A DNA stretch of 48,247 bases from Marinobacter lipolyticus. GTDB taxonomy: Bacteria > Pseudomonadota > Gammaproteobacteria > Pseudomonadales > Oleiphilaceae. Below, piece by piece: positions 7,923 to 18,670 of this stretch. How positions within the stretch are numbered: position 1 is the stretch's first letter; every line of letters begins with the position of its first letter. The stretch covers positions 1 through 48,247 of the forward strand of contig NZ_QTKT01000016.1 in assembly GCF_018424605.1 (NCBI RefSeq), in the 5' to 3' direction. Below the pieces are notes generated by a model. The model saw only the letters and a list, made by a program, of their open reading frames with translations, was not told the origin of the DNA and ran no database searches. The position numbers and the translations under genes were made by a program.

Positions 7923-7938
7923 CTGTGAATATATACAG
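7923..7938. promoter_or_regulatory. LexA (SOS) box 2 of recN
   Basis: CTGTGAATATATACAG is a second near-ideal LexA operator with an AT-rich centre. It begins 19 bases from the start of the first box, so two LexA dimers could bind side by side. E. coli recN also has more than one box, which gives tight repression. Confidence 0.92.
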
Positions 7939-7996
7939 GGTTTTGTGCGTTTGCAAATCCAGGGCTGTGAATTTGCGCATAAATCCATTCATCGAG

Positions 7997-8024
7997 GTTG
8001 AAACTGCAGTAACGGGCCCCATAT
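7997..8024 (+). promoter_or_regulatory. Sigma-32 (heat-shock) promoter of grpE
   Basis: GTTGAAA (7997-8003), a 13-base spacer and CCCCATAT (8017-8024) match the RpoH promoter pattern almost perfectly. The start of transcription would lie about 85 bases before the grpE ATG. This agrees with GrpE being a co-chaperone of DnaK. Confidence 0.85.
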
Positions 8025-8116
8025 CCGTTCGCAACCCTATTTGATCCGTCCTCACGGGCGGGTGACACGTTTAACCGGTCGCTGCGGCGGCCGCGGATGA
8101 ATGATCAGGAGTAGCC

Positions 8117-8713
8117 ATGAGTGCTGACGAGAATCGTAACGAGCAGGTCGAGGAAGAGCTGAAAGCGGCTGCGGAAAGTGAATCGGCGGAAACGGCCGAG
8201 GGCGAGCAGGGCGCTGAGCTTTCAGAAACCGAGGCGCTTCAGGCGCAGGTTCAGGATTTTCAGGAGCAGATGCTGCGTGCACAGGCTGAGATGCAGAATG
8301 TGCGCCGTCGCGCCGAGCTGGATGTGGAGAAAGCCCACAAGTTTGCCCTGGAGAAGTTCGTCAAAGAGCTGCTGCCGGTGGCCGACAGCCTTGAAAAGGC
8401 GGTGGAAAGCACCGAGGGCCAGGAAGCGGCCGGCGATCTGGTCGCCTCCATCCGCGAAGGTGTGGAGATGACGCTCAACCTGTTCATGAACAGCCTGAAG
8501 AAATTCAACGTGGCCCAGGTGAACCCGGTGGGTGAGCCCTTTGATCCACAGTTGCACGAAGCCATGTCCATGGTGCCGGCGCCTGACGCGGAGCCCAACA
8601 GCGTAGTGGCCGTGGTTCAGAAAGGGTACACCCTCAATGAGCGGCTGGTACGGCCGGCGATGGTGGTGGTGGCCCAGGCGGGTAATGCACCAAAAATCGA
8701 CGAACAGGCTTGA
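8117..8713 (+). CDS. grpE: Nucleotide exchange factor GrpE
   Basis: GrpE releases ADP from DnaK and so drives the chaperone cycle; it also acts as a thermosensor. The 198-residue product has an acidic N-terminal tail (about 1-50), a long coiled-coil dimerisation helix (about 50-100) with [15 protein letters not shown], and a C-terminal beta domain ending in the family motif [39 protein letters not shown] 6 bases before the ATG fixes the start. The gene is followed by dnaK, but its stop codon overlaps a second heat-shock promoter, so the two can be made separately. Confidence 0.97.
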   Translation: MSADENRNEQVEEELKAAAESESAETAEGEQGAELSETEALQAQVQDFQEQMLRAQAEMQNVRRRAELDVEKAHKFALEKFVKELLPVADSLEKAVESTEGQEAAGDLVASIREGVEMTLNLFMNSLKKFNVAQVNPVGEPFDPQLHEAMSMVPAPDAEPNSVVAVVQKGYTLNERLVRPAMVVVAQAGNAPKIDEQA

Positions 8714-8736
8714 AAAGTTAATTAAGGCGCCAATAT
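8709..8736 (+). promoter_or_regulatory. Sigma-32 promoter of dnaK, overlapping the grpE stop codon
   Basis: CTTGAAA (8709-8715) is the consensus RpoH -35 element and contains the grpE stop codon TGA (8711-8713). After 13 bases comes GCCAATAT (8729-8736), six of eight matches to CCCCATAT. The 5' leader of dnaK would be about 80 bases. Confidence 0.75.
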
Positions 8737-8825
8737 AGGCAGTAAACAGGCAGCGCCAGATTAGATGTCAGGCATCGGCACAGCGATGCCGCAACCGGAT
8801 TGAACAGACGAATTGGAGTGACTCA

Positions 8826-10751
8826 ATGAGCAAGATTATCGGTATCGACCTGGGAACGACCAACTCCTGTGTAGCCATCATGGATGGTGACAAGGTCAAG
8901 GTTATTGAAAACGCAGAGGGTGATCGCACCACCCCGTCGATCATCGCCTACACCGACGATGGCGAGACGCTGGTTGGCCAGTCGGCCAAGCGCCAGGCGG
9001 TCACCAACCCGCACAACACCCTGTACGCCATCAAGCGTCTGATCGGTCGTCGCTTTGAAGACGACGTGGTCCAGAAAGACATCAAGATGGTGCCCTACAA
9101 GATTGCCAAGGCGGACAACGGTGACGCCTGGGTGGAAGTGAAAGACCAGAAGATGGCGCCGCCGCAGGTGTCTGCAGAAGTTCTGAAGAAGATGAAGAAA
9201 ACTGCAGAGGACTACCTGGGCGAGAAGGTAACCGAAGCGGTTATCACCGTGCCGGCTTACTTCAACGACAGCCAGCGCCAGGCCACCAAGGATGCGGGCA
9301 AGATTGCCGGTCTGGACGTGAAGCGCATCATCAACGAGCCGACTGCGGCAGCCCTGGCCTATGGTCTGGACAAGAAGAGCGGCGATCGCACCGTGGCGGT
9401 TTATGACCTGGGTGGTGGTACCTTCGACCTGTCCATCATCGAAATCGCTGACGTTGATGGCGAGCACCAGTTTGAAGTGCTGGCCACCAACGGTGACACC
9501 TTCCTGGGTGGTGAGGACTTCGATATGAAAATCATCGAATTCCTGGCCGACCAGTTCAAGAAAGACAGCGGCATCGACCTGCGTGGCGATTCCCTGGCGA
9601 TGCAGCGTCTGAAGGAGGCTGGTGAGAAGGCCAAGATCGAGCTGTCCAGCAGCCAGCAGACCGACGTGAATCTGCCGTACGTGACTGCCGATGCTAGCGG
9701 TCCGAAGCACATGAACGTCAAGCTGACTCGCGCCAAGCTCGAGTCGCTGGTGGAAGATCTGGTCCAGCGCAGCCTGGAGCCTTGTAAAGTGGCCCTGCAG
9801 GACGCCGGCATGAAAGCCTCTGAAATCGACGAGGTGATCCTGGTGGGTGGCCAGACCCGCATGCCGCTGGTGCAGGAAAAGGTTAAGGAGTTCTTCGGTA
9901 AAGAAGCCCGCAAGGACGTCAACCCGGACGAAGCCGTGGCCATGGGTGCTGCCATTCAGGCGGCGGTTCTGTCTGGTGACGTGAAAGACGTTCTGCTGCT
10001 GGACGTTACCCCGCTGACCCTGGGTATCGAAACCATGGGTGGCGTGGCAACGCCGCTGATCGACAAGAACACCACCATCCCGACCAAGAAGTCGCAAACC
10101 TTCTCCACCGCGGATGACAACCAGACAGCGGTTACCATCCACGTGGTGCAGGGCGAGCGCAAGCAGGCGCAGCAGAACAAGTCCCTGGGTCGCTTCGACC
10201 TGGCCGACATTCCGCCGGCGCCGCGTGGCGTACCGCAGATCGAAGTCACCTTCGACATCGATGCCAACGGTATTCTGAACGTGTCCGCCAAAGACAAGGC
10301 GACCGGTAAGGAGCAGTCCATCGTGATCAAGGCCTCGTCCGGCCTGAACGATGACGAGATCGAGAAGATGGTGCGTGATGCCGAGGCCAACGCCGAGGAA
10401 GATCGCAAGTTCGAGGAGCTGGTGCAGGCCCGCAACCAGGGTGACGCGATGGTGCACGCCGTTCGCAAGACCCTGAAAGATGCCGGCGACAAGGTCAGCG
10501 ACAGCGAGAAAGAGTCCATCGAGGCGTCCATCAAGGAGCTGGAAGAAGCGCTGACCGGTTCCGACAAGGACGACATCGAGGCCAAGACCCAGAAGCTGAC
10601 TGAAGTGTCCTCCGAGCTGGCCCAGAAAATGTACGCAGATCAGGCCGAGCAGGCGCAGCAGGCTGGCGGGGAAGAAAGTGCCCAGGCGCAGTCTTCTGAC
10701 GACGCCGTCGACGCTGAGTTTGAAGAAGTCAAAGACGACGACAAGCGGTAA
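8826..10751 (+). CDS. dnaK: Chaperone protein DnaK (Hsp70)
   Basis: DnaK is the cytoplasmic Hsp70 that binds exposed hydrophobic segments of client proteins in an ATP-controlled cycle. The 641-residue protein begins [18 protein letters not shown], the phosphate-1 motif. [14 protein letters not shown] (phosphate 2) is near residue 195, and the interdomain linker [10 protein letters not shown] is near 390. The beta substrate-binding domain and helical lid follow. The C-terminus is rich in Gln/Ala and ends EEVKDDDKR, the usual Hsp70 EEV-type tail. Length equals the family norm. It is the middle gene of grpE-dnaK-dnaJ and has its own heat-shock promoter. Confidence 0.98.
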   Translation: MSKIIGIDLGTTNSCVAIMDGDKVKVIENAEGDRTTPSIIAYTDDGETLVGQSAKRQAVTNPHNTLYAIKRLIGRRFEDDVVQKDIKMVPYKIAKADNGDAWVEVKDQKMAPPQVSAEVLKKMKKTAEDYLGEKVTEAVITVPAYFNDSQRQATKDAGKIAGLDVKRIINEPTAAALAYGLDKKSGDRTVAVYDLGGGTFDLSIIEIADVDGEHQFEVLATNGDTFLGGEDFDMKIIEFLADQFKKDSGIDLRGDSLAMQRLKEAGEKAKIELSSSQQTDVNLPYVTADASGPKHMNVKLTRAKLESLVEDLVQRSLEPCKVALQDAGMKASEIDEVILVGGQTRMPLVQEKVKEFFGKEARKDVNPDEAVAMGAAIQAAVLSGDVKDVLLLDVTPLTLGIETMGGVATPLIDKNTTIPTKKSQTFSTADDNQTAVTIHVVQGERKQAQQNKSLGRFDLADIPPAPRGVPQIEVTFDIDANGILNVSAKDKATGKEQSIVIKASSGLNDDEIEKMVRDAEANAEEDRKFEELVQARNQGDAMVHAVRKTLKDAGDKVSDSEKESIEASIKELEEALTGSDKDDIEAKTQKLTEVSSELAQKMYADQAEQAQQAGGEESAQAQSSDDAVDAEFEEVKDDDKR

Positions 10752-10774
10752 TTTCTGACGTACATCAGGTAGTT

Positions 10775-10804
10775 GGAAAACGCGGGGATGCTCCCGCGTT
10801 TTCC
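10775..10804 (+). terminator. Long perfect hairpin between dnaK and dnaJ
   Basis: GGAAAACGCGGG (10775-10786) pairs perfectly over 12 bp with CCCGCGTTTTCC (10793-10804), leaving a 6-base loop. GCGTTTTAAAAAC follows, so there is a short T run four bases beyond the stem. It could be a partial terminator lowering dnaJ expression relative to dnaK, or an mRNA 3'-end stabiliser. Confidence 0.6.
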
Positions 10805-10830
10805 GCGTTTTAAAAACAGGGTTTTAAAGC

Positions 10831-12770
<1,940 letters not shown>

Positions 12771-12841
12771 GCTGTGCTTCTCGTGGACATAAACCGCCAT
12801 ATTTTTTACAATAAGGCGGTTTAACTGCACCAAGCGTAGTT

Positions 12842-12856
12842 TTGAAAAAGTTTCAA
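12842..12856. repeat. Short inverted repeat in carA leader
   Basis: TTGAAA and TTTCAA flank a 3-base centre, making a 15-base palindrome two bases before the terminator-like stem of the carA leader. A second palindrome, GTTCGT-G-ACGAAC (12924-12936), lies 29 bases upstream of the proposed carA start. Either could be an operator or part of an RNA switch; I know of no regulator that fits either. Confidence 0.35.
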
Positions 12857-12857
12857 C

Positions 12858-12896
12858 AAAAAGCGGGACCGGGTTACGACTCTGTCTCGCTTTTTT
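12858..12896 (+). terminator. Intrinsic terminator / possible attenuator upstream of carA
   Basis: AAAAAGCGGGA (12858-12868) pairs over 11 bp, with one G-U, to TCTCGCTTTTT (12885-12895), and six T end the right arm. It can terminate transcription coming from dapB. If a carAB promoter lies upstream of it, it would act as a conditional attenuator. The 16-base loop is unusually large. Confidence 0.7.
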
Positions 12897-12965
12897 GCAA
12901 CCTGAATTTGCGCTTGCGTTCCTGTTCGTGACGAACTTCTACGCCACTCGATGAGGATACAAGCC

Positions 12966-14090
12966 TTGAGCACACCTGCAATCCTTGCACTCGCAGACGG
13001 AAGCCTGTTTTACGGCACCGCCATTGGCGCTGAGGGAGAAACCAGCGGCGAAGTGGTGTTCAACACCGCAATGACCGGTTATCAGGAAATCCTGACCGAT
13101 CCGTCCTATTCCCGCCAGATTGTTACCCTGACCTACCCGCACATTGGCAACGCCGGCGTGAACGAGGAAGACGTTGAGTCAGACCGCGTTCAGGCGGCTG
13201 GCCTGATCATCCGCGATCTGCCGCTGATTGCCAGCAACTGGCGCAGCACCGGCACCCTGGACGAGTACCTGCGGGCGAACAACATCGTGGGCATTGCAGA
13301 TATCGACACCCGCCGCCTGACCCGAATCCTCCGTGATAAGGGCTCCCAGAACGGCGCGGTGGTTGCAGGCGAAGACGCTACGGCGGAGCGCGCACTGGAA
13401 CTTGCGAACGCCTTCCCCGGCCTGAAAGGCATGGACCTGGCGAAGGAAGTCAGTTCAGACAAGACCTGGACCTGGAGCCAGAGCGAGTGGACCCTGGGTG
13501 AAGGCTACGGCGAGCGTACCGAATCCCGGTTCAAGGTGGTGGCGTGGGATTACGGCGTGAAACTGAACATCCTGCGCATGCTGGCCGCCCGCGGCTGCGA
13601 GATTACGGTAGTGCCGGCCCAGACCCCCGCCTCGGACGTGCTGGCGATGAACCCCGATGGCGTGTTCCTGTCCAACGGCCCCGGTGATCCCGAGCCCTGC
13701 GACTACGCCATCACGGCCATTCGCGAAGTGCTTGAGACCGACATTCCGGTCTTCGGTATCTGTCTGGGGCACCAGTTGCTGGCGCTGGCCAGCGGTGCCA
13801 AGACCGTGAAGATGGGGCACGGCCACCACGGCGCCAACCACCCGGTGCAGGATCTGGCGGACGGCACGGTGATGATTACCAGCCAGAACCACGGCTTCGC
13901 AGTGGACGAGTCGAGCCTGCCCGACAACGTTGAGGCAACCCACAAGTCGCTGTTCGATGGCTCGCTGCAGGGCATTCGCCGCACTGACAAGCCGGCGTTC
14001 AGCTTCCAGGGTCATCCGGAAGCCAGTCCGGGCCCGCATGACGTGGCGCCGCTGTTCGACCAGTTTATCCGGTTGATGGAAGCCCGCTAA
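12966..14090 (+). CDS. carA: Carbamoyl-phosphate synthase small subunit CarA
   Basis: CarA is the glutaminase that feeds ammonia to CarB for carbamoyl phosphate, used for arginine and pyrimidines. The N-terminal domain begins [15 protein letters not shown] and contains [16 protein letters not shown]. The C-terminal class I glutamine amidotransferase domain has the nucleophile Cys in [13 protein letters not shown] and the His/Glu pair in [14 protein letters not shown] chose the TTG at 12966 because the protein then starts as in Pseudomonas ([13 protein letters not shown]) and GAGGA lies 8-9 bases upstream; an in-frame ATG at 12951 has no ribosome-binding site. The product has 374 residues. carB follows after 83 bases, consistent with an operon. 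Confidence 0.96.
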   Translation: MSTPAILALADGSLFYGTAIGAEGETSGEVVFNTAMTGYQEILTDPSYSRQIVTLTYPHIGNAGVNEEDVESDRVQAAGLIIRDLPLIASNWRSTGTLDEYLRANNIVGIADIDTRRLTRILRDKGSQNGAVVAGEDATAERALELANAFPGLKGMDLAKEVSSDKTWTWSQSEWTLGEGYGERTESRFKVVAWDYGVKLNILRMLAARGCEITVVPAQTPASDVLAMNPDGVFLSNGPGDPEPCDYAITAIREVLETDIPVFGICLGHQLLALASGAKTVKMGHGHHGANHPVQDLADGTVMITSQNHGFAVDESSLPDNVEATHKSLFDGSLQGIRRTDKPAFSFQGHPEASPGPHDVAPLFDQFIRLMEAR

Positions 14091-14173
14091 CGCCGGGCGC
14101 AGTTCCGCAAGTCACACAGGCGCCGCACATTGCGATGCAAGAATTTAAAAGTTGCTGACAGGTTTACCAAGAG

Positions 14174-17100
14174 ATGCCAAAACGTACCGACATTAAAAGC
14201 ATTCTGATCCTGGGCGCCGGCCCCATCGTGATCGGTCAGGCGTGCGAGTTTGACTACTCCGGAGCCCAGGCCTGCAAGGCCCTGAGGGAAGAGGGTTACC
14301 GGGTCATCCTGGTTAACTCCAACCCGGCAACCATCATGACCGACCCGGTGATGGCCGATGCCACCTACATCGAGCCGATCACCTGGAAGACCGTCGAAAA
14401 GATCATCGAGAAAGAACAGCCGGACGCCCTGCTACCCACCATGGGTGGTCAGACCGCGCTGAACTGCGCACTGGATCTGGAAAAGCATGGTGTGCTGGAC
14501 AAGCACGGCGTGGAAATGATCGGCGCCAACGCCGACACCATCGACAAGGCGGAAGACCGCGACCGGTTCGACAAGGCGATGCGGAAGATCGGCCTGGAAT
14601 GTCCCCGCGCGACGATTGTCCACTCCATGGCGGAGGCCTGGGCCGCGTCTGAAGATATCGGTTTCCCCTGCATTATCCGTCCGTCCTTCACCATGGGCGG
14701 TTCTGGTGGTGGTATCGCGTATAACCGCGACGAGTTCGAGGAAATCTGCACCCGGGGTCTGGATCTGTCGCCCACCAACGAGCTGTTGATCGACGAATCC
14801 CTGATCGGCTGGAAAGAATATGAGATGGAGGTCGTCCGCGACCGGAACGATAACTGCATTATCGTCTGCGCCATCGAGAACTTTGATGCCATGGGCGTGC
14901 ACACCGGCGATTCCATCACCGTGGCCCCGGCGCAAACCCTGACCGACAAGGAATACCAGATCATGCGGAACGCCTCGCTGGCGGTTCTGCGTGAAATCGG
15001 GGTGGAAACCGGCGGCTCCAACGTCCAGTTCGGCATCAATCCGGACACCGGCCGTATGGTGGTGATCGAGATGAACCCGCGGGTGTCCCGTTCCTCGGCG
15101 CTGGCCTCCAAGGCCACCGGCTTCCCGATCGCCAAGGTCGCGGCCAAGCTGGCCGTGGGTTACACCCTGGACGAGCTGCGCAACGAAATCACCGGCGGCG
15201 TCACCCCGGCCTCGTTCGAGCCGTCCATCGATTACGTGGTCACCAAGATCCCCCGGTTCACCTTCGAGAAGTTCCCCCAGGCCGATGCCCGCCTGACCAC
15301 CCAGATGAAGTCTGTGGGTGAGGTCATGGCCATTGGTCGCACCTTCCAGGAATCGCTGCAGAAGGCAATGCGCGGTCTGGAAGTGGGTTCCGAGGGCTTC
15401 GAGGAAAAGATCGAGGATCTGTCCTCCGACGATGGTCAGGAAACCCTGACCCAGGAACTGAACGTACCCGGCGCCGAGCGCCTGTGGTACATCGGCGATG
15501 CGTTCCGTGCCGGTTTGACCGTGGAGGAGGTGTTCAACAACACCCACGTTGACCCCTGGTATCTGGTGCAGATCGAGGATCTGATTCGCGAGGAGCAGGC
15601 GCTGAAGTCCGCCGGCAAGGCGGATCTTGACCACGCCACGCTGTTCCGCCTCAAGCGCAAGGGTTTCTCGGACGCGCGGCTGGCCAAGCTGTTGGGCATA
15701 TCCGAGGTGAGCCTGCGCAAGCTGCGCCATGATCTCGATATCCGCCCAGTGTACAAGCGGGTCGACACCTGCGCCGCGGAGTTTGCCTCCGATACCGCCT
15801 ACATGTACTCCACCTATGAGGAAGAGTGCGAGGCGGATGTTTCGGACCGTGACAAGATTGTGGTGATCGGCGGTGGCCCCAACCGCATCGGTCAGGGTAT
15901 CGAGTTCGATTACTGCTGTGTTCACGCGGCGCTGGCCATGCGTGAAGACGGCTATGAGACCATCATGATCAACTGCAACCCGGAGACGGTGTCGACGGAC
16001 TACGACACTTCGGATCGTCTGTACTTCGAGCCGATCACTCTGGAAGATGTGCTGGAGATCATCAACGTCGAGAAGCCCAAGGGCGTGATCGTCCAGTACG
16101 GCGGCCAGACCCCGCTGAAGCTGGCCCGTGGCCTGGAAGCGGCCGGCGTGCCGATCATCGGTACCAGCCCGGATGCCATTGACCGTGCCGAGGACCGTGA
16201 GCGTTTCCAGCAAATGATTGGCCGTCTTGGCCTGCTGCAGCCGGAAAACGCCACCGTGCGCAGCCACGAGGAAGGCATCCTGGCGGCGCGGGAAATCGGC
16301 TATCCGCTGGTGGTGCGTCCCTCCTACGTACTGGGTGGCCGCGCCATGGAGATCGTTTACGACGAGGCCGAGCTGGTGCGTTACATGCGCAACGCCGTGC
16401 TGGTGTCCAACGACAGCCCGGTGTTGCTGGACCACTTCCTCAACGCGGCCATTGAGGTGGATATCGATGCCATCTCTGACGGCAAGGATGTGGTTATCGG
16501 TGGCATCATGCAGCATATCGAGCAGGCTGGCGTGCACTCCGGCGACTCGGCCTGTTCGCTGCCGCCCTACACGCTGCCGAACGACGTGCAGGACGAGATG
16601 CGCGAAGCGGTGCGCAAGATGGCCATCGAGCTTGACGTGATTGGCCTGATGAACGTTCAGCTGGCGTGGCAGGATGACCGGATATATGTGATCGAAGTGA
16701 ACCCGCGTGCCTCCCGCACCGTGCCTTTCGTGTCCAAGGCAATCGGCGTGTCGCTGGCGAAGGTGGCTGCACGGGTGATGGCGGGCAAGTCACTCGCCGA
16801 GCAGGGCTTCACCAAAGAGATTGTGCCGACCTACTATGCGGTGAAGGAATCGGTATTCCCGTTCAACAAGTTCCCGGCCGTGGATCCGATTCTTGGCCCC
16901 GAAATGAAGTCCACCGGTGAGGTGATGGGGCTGGGCGACAGCTTCGATGAGGCGTTCGCCAAGGCTGCGCTGGCCATTGGTGAGCGTTTGCCGGCCCAGG
17001 GCACGGCGTTCATGTCCGTACGTGACGTCGACAAGCCGGGAGCGGCAAGTGTGGCGCGTGATCTGGTGGATGCCGGCTTCAAGCTGATTGCCACCACCGG

Positions 17101-17392
17101 CACCGCCAAGGCCCTGAAAGCCGCGGGCATAGAGGTTGAGCGAGTTAACAAGGTCCGTGAGGGGCGCCCGCACATCGTGGACGCCATCAAGAACGGTCAG
17201 GTTCAGCTGATTATCAACACCACCGAAGGGCGCAAGGCCATTTCCGACTCGGCACAGATCCGCCAGTCAGCCTTGCAGACCAAGGTAACCTATACAACGA
17301 CCCTGGCGGGCGGCGAAGCCTTCTGTCGGGCCATCAAGTTTGGCCCGGAGCGCACGGTGCGTCGCCTCCAGGATCTACACGCAGGAAAGTAA
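14174..17392 (+). CDS. carB: Carbamoyl-phosphate synthase large subunit CarB
   Basis: CarB makes carbamoyl phosphate from bicarbonate, ammonia and two ATP. The 1072-residue protein starts [17 protein letters not shown]. It shows the internal duplication: a first ATP-grasp half (about 1-400, carboxyphosphate synthesis), an oligomerisation domain (400-550), a second ATP-grasp half (550-935) starting [21 protein letters not shown], and a C-terminal MGS-like allosteric domain (936-1072) that binds UMP or ornithine in relatives. Each half has a nucleotide-handling motif ([27 protein letters not shown]). Length equals the family norm. greA starts 4 bases after the stop, so carA-carB-greA probably form one transcript. 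Confidence 0.98.
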   Translation: MPKRTDIKSILILGAGPIVIGQACEFDYSGAQACKALREEGYRVILVNSNPATIMTDPVMADATYIEPITWKTVEKIIEKEQPDALLPTMGGQTALNCALDLEKHGVLDKHGVEMIGANADTIDKAEDRDRFDKAMRKIGLECPRATIVHSMAEAWAASEDIGFPCIIRPSFTMGGSGGGIAYNRDEFEEICTRGLDLSPTNELLIDESLIGWKEYEMEVVRDRNDNCIIVCAIENFDAMGVHTGDSITVAPAQTLTDKEYQIMRNASLAVLREIGVETGGSNVQFGINPDTGRMVVIEMNPRVSRSSALASKATGFPIAKVAAKLAVGYTLDELRNEITGGVTPASFEPSIDYVVTKIPRFTFEKFPQADARLTTQMKSVGEVMAIGRTFQESLQKAMRGLEVGSEGFEEKIEDLSSDDGQETLTQELNVPGAERLWYIGDAFRAGLTVEEVFNNTHVDPWYLVQIEDLIREEQALKSAGKADLDHATLFRLKRKGFSDARLAKLLGISEVSLRKLRHDLDIRPVYKRVDTCAAEFASDTAYMYSTYEEECEADVSDRDKIVVIGGGPNRIGQGIEFDYCCVHAALAMREDGYETIMINCNPETVSTDYDTSDRLYFEPITLEDVLEIINVEKPKGVIVQYGGQTPLKLARGLEAAGVPIIGTSPDAIDRAEDRERFQQMIGRLGLLQPENATVRSHEEGILAAREIGYPLVVRPSYVLGGRAMEIVYDEAELVRYMRNAVLVSNDSPVLLDHFLNAAIEVDIDAISDGKDVVIGGIMQHIEQAGVHSGDSACSLPPYTLPNDVQDEMREAVRKMAIELDVIGLMNVQLAWQDDRIYVIEVNPRASRTVPFVSKAIGVSLAKVAARVMAGKSLAEQGFTKEIVPTYYAVKESVFPFNKFPAVDPILGPEMKSTGEVMGLGDSFDEAFAKAALAIGERLPAQGTAFMSVRDVDKPGAASVARDLVDAGFKLIATTGTAKALKAAGIEVERVNKVREGRPHIVDAIKNGQVQLIINTTEGRKAISDSAQIRQSALQTKVTYTTTLAGGEAFCRAIKFGPERTVRRLQDLHAGK

Positions 17393-17396
17393 GACT

Positions 17397-17876
17397 ATGG
17401 CTGACAGAGTACCCATGACAAAGGCGGGGGAAACCCGTCTCCGCGAGGAGCTTCAGAAGCTGAAAAGCGAAGACCGGCCGCGGGTGATTGCGGCCATTGC
17501 CGATGCCCGTGAGCACGGCGATCTGAAGGAAAACGCGGAATACCACGCGGCCCGCGAGCAGCAGAGCTTCATAGAGGGTCGTATTCAGGAAATCGAGGGC
17601 AAGCTGTCGGCAGCGCAGGTGATTGACGTCACTGCGATGGAGAATACCGGCAAGGTCATCTTCGGCACCACCGTGCATCTGCTGAACATGGACACCGATG
17701 AGCAGGTGGTCTACCAGATCGTCGGGGAAGACGAAGCGGATATCAAGTCCGGCAAGCTCTCCATCTCCTCGCCCATCGCCCGTGCCCTGGTGGGCAAGAG
17801 CGAGGGCGACGTGGTCGCCATCCGCGTGCCCTCCGGCACCGTGGAATACGAGATCGAGGAAGTCGAGTACGTGTGA
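17397..17876 (+). CDS. greA: Transcription elongation factor GreA
   Basis: GreA enters the secondary channel of RNA polymerase and triggers cleavage of backtracked RNA. The 159-residue product has an N-terminal antiparallel coiled coil with the conserved tip [16 protein letters not shown] (about residues 40-56), carrying the acidic pair that acts on the active site. A C-terminal FKBP-like domain contains [23 protein letters not shown]. The ATG at 17397 gives the standard start [19 protein letters not shown]; an upstream in-frame ATG at 17340 lies inside carB. GGAAA precedes the start. A strong bidirectional terminator follows. Confidence 0.97.
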   Translation: MADRVPMTKAGETRLREELQKLKSEDRPRVIAAIADAREHGDLKENAEYHAAREQQSFIEGRIQEIEGKLSAAQVIDVTAMENTGKVIFGTTVHLLNMDTDEQVVYQIVGEDEADIKSGKLSISSPIARALVGKSEGDVVAIRVPSGTVEYEIEEVEYV

Positions 17877-17903
17877 CCCGGAGCGGTGTTCGCCCCGCGC
17901 ACT

Positions 17904-17939
17904 AAAAAGCCGGCTGTGGGTTCCACAGCCGGCTTTTTT
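17904..17939. terminator. Bidirectional terminator between greA and yhbY
   Basis: A 16-bp stem (17904-17919 with 17923-17938) closes a 3-base loop; its core is GCCGGCTGTGG. The stem is bordered by A on the left and six T on the right. It serves greA on the plus strand and yhbY on the minus strand. Confidence 0.92.
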
Positions 17940-17966
17940 GTTTCCCGTCTTCGCGGTCCGATCGAA

Positions 17967-18278
17967 TTACTGCTTGTGACGCAGCAGATTGGACAGCTTG
18001 GGGTTGGGCTTCTTGGCCCGGCGCAGGATCACCGCAATCTTGCCAATGGTCTGGACCAGCTCGGCGCCGGAGGCTTTGCAGAGCTCGGCAATGGCTTGCT
18101 GGCGAGTCTCGCGGTCGGTGCTGGCGACCTTGACCTTGATCAGCTCGTGATCGTTCAGGGCGCGCTCCAGCTCGTCCTGAAGACCTTCAGACAGGCCCTT
18201 GTCGCCGACAATGATGACGGGCTTCAGGTTGTGGGCAATGCCCCGGTATTCCCGGCGCTGTTCCGGTGAAAGACTCAT
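17967..18278 (-). CDS. yhbY: Ribosome-associated RNA-binding protein YhbY (CRM domain)
   Basis: YhbY is a one-domain CRM/KH-like protein that associates with pre-50S ribosomal subunits in E. coli. The 103-residue product starts MSLSPEQRREYRGIAHNLKPVI. It has the family loop VIIVGDKGLSEGLQDELERALNDHELIKVKV (about residues 21-51) and the GxxG-like GAELVQTIGKIAVILRR. I used the ATG at 18278, which gives the family N-terminus with AAGAG upstream; an in-frame ATG at 18302 would add eight residues. It is transcribed away from ftsH, with a 392-base gap between them where relatives carry rlmE. Confidence 0.93.
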   Translation of the reverse strand: MSLSPEQRREYRGIAHNLKPVIIVGDKGLSEGLQDELERALNDHELIKVKVASTDRETRQQAIAELCKASGAELVQTIGKIAVILRRAKKPNPKLSNLLRHKQ

Positions 18279-18670
18279 GATGTAATCTCTTAATAGGTGC
18301 AATTAACAAAACGTCAGCGGCACTGGCGCCGCCGTAATCGTATAATCGGCGGATTGTAACAGATCAGATGGGTTGCGAAATGGCCATTACCACTTATCGC
18401 GGCGACCCTGCCCTTGCGGAACGTTTACGCCGTCTCGGGATCAAAAGGCCGGAAACAGTGTATTTAGTCCGCTGATTGCTGCACGGGCGTTGTAATTTCC
18501 GGTGGGACGCCCAACATAAAGAGTAGACGCTGCGCGAAGGTCAGCTTTCCACGGTGGGCGGTGGCTGTTACGGATGGGCCGATTGTGGTGGACCGGCGTA
18601 CAATTGGTGTAAGGTGTTCCAAAAGGTTTCCCTGAAGACGGTCAACCTTTCAATTCACAGGTGACGATCC
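18279..18670. other. 392-base yhbY-ftsH intergenic region lacking rlmE
   Basis: No credible full gene is visible. In Pseudomonas and E. coli, rlmE (ftsJ, 23S rRNA U2552 methyltransferase, about 210 residues) lies here. The only neat frame is 31 codons at 18380-18475 on the plus strand (starts MAITTYRGDPALAERLRR, ends VYLVR), without a clear ribosome-binding site. Its last residues faintly recall the REVYLV-type end of RlmE, which could be chance. The divergent promoters of yhbY and ftsH should lie here; TACAAT at 18599-18604 is a possible -10 without a good -35. Confidence 0.6.

Noticed and set aside
12791..12822. Hairpin AAACCGCC/GGCGGTTT after dapB as a terminator
   Set aside because: The 16-base loop is large and no T run follows the stem; the structure at 12858-12896 is a better terminator.
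14432..16537. A 701-codon open frame on the minus strand opposite carB
   Set aside because: It lies wholly inside carB, has no recognisable motifs and arises from GC-rich codon bias. Similar long antisense frames oppose dnaK (8823-10457), infB (26488-28476) and pnp (31247-33238).
18380..18475. 31-codon frame in the yhbY-ftsH gap as a real gene
   Set aside because: No ribosome-binding site and no convincing homology; the RlmE-like ending is only a few residues. Kept as a note within the gap entry.
18541..18670. Heat-shock promoter before ftsH
   Set aside because: CTGAAG-like sequence occurs at about 18633 but no CCCCAT-type -10 follows at proper spacing.
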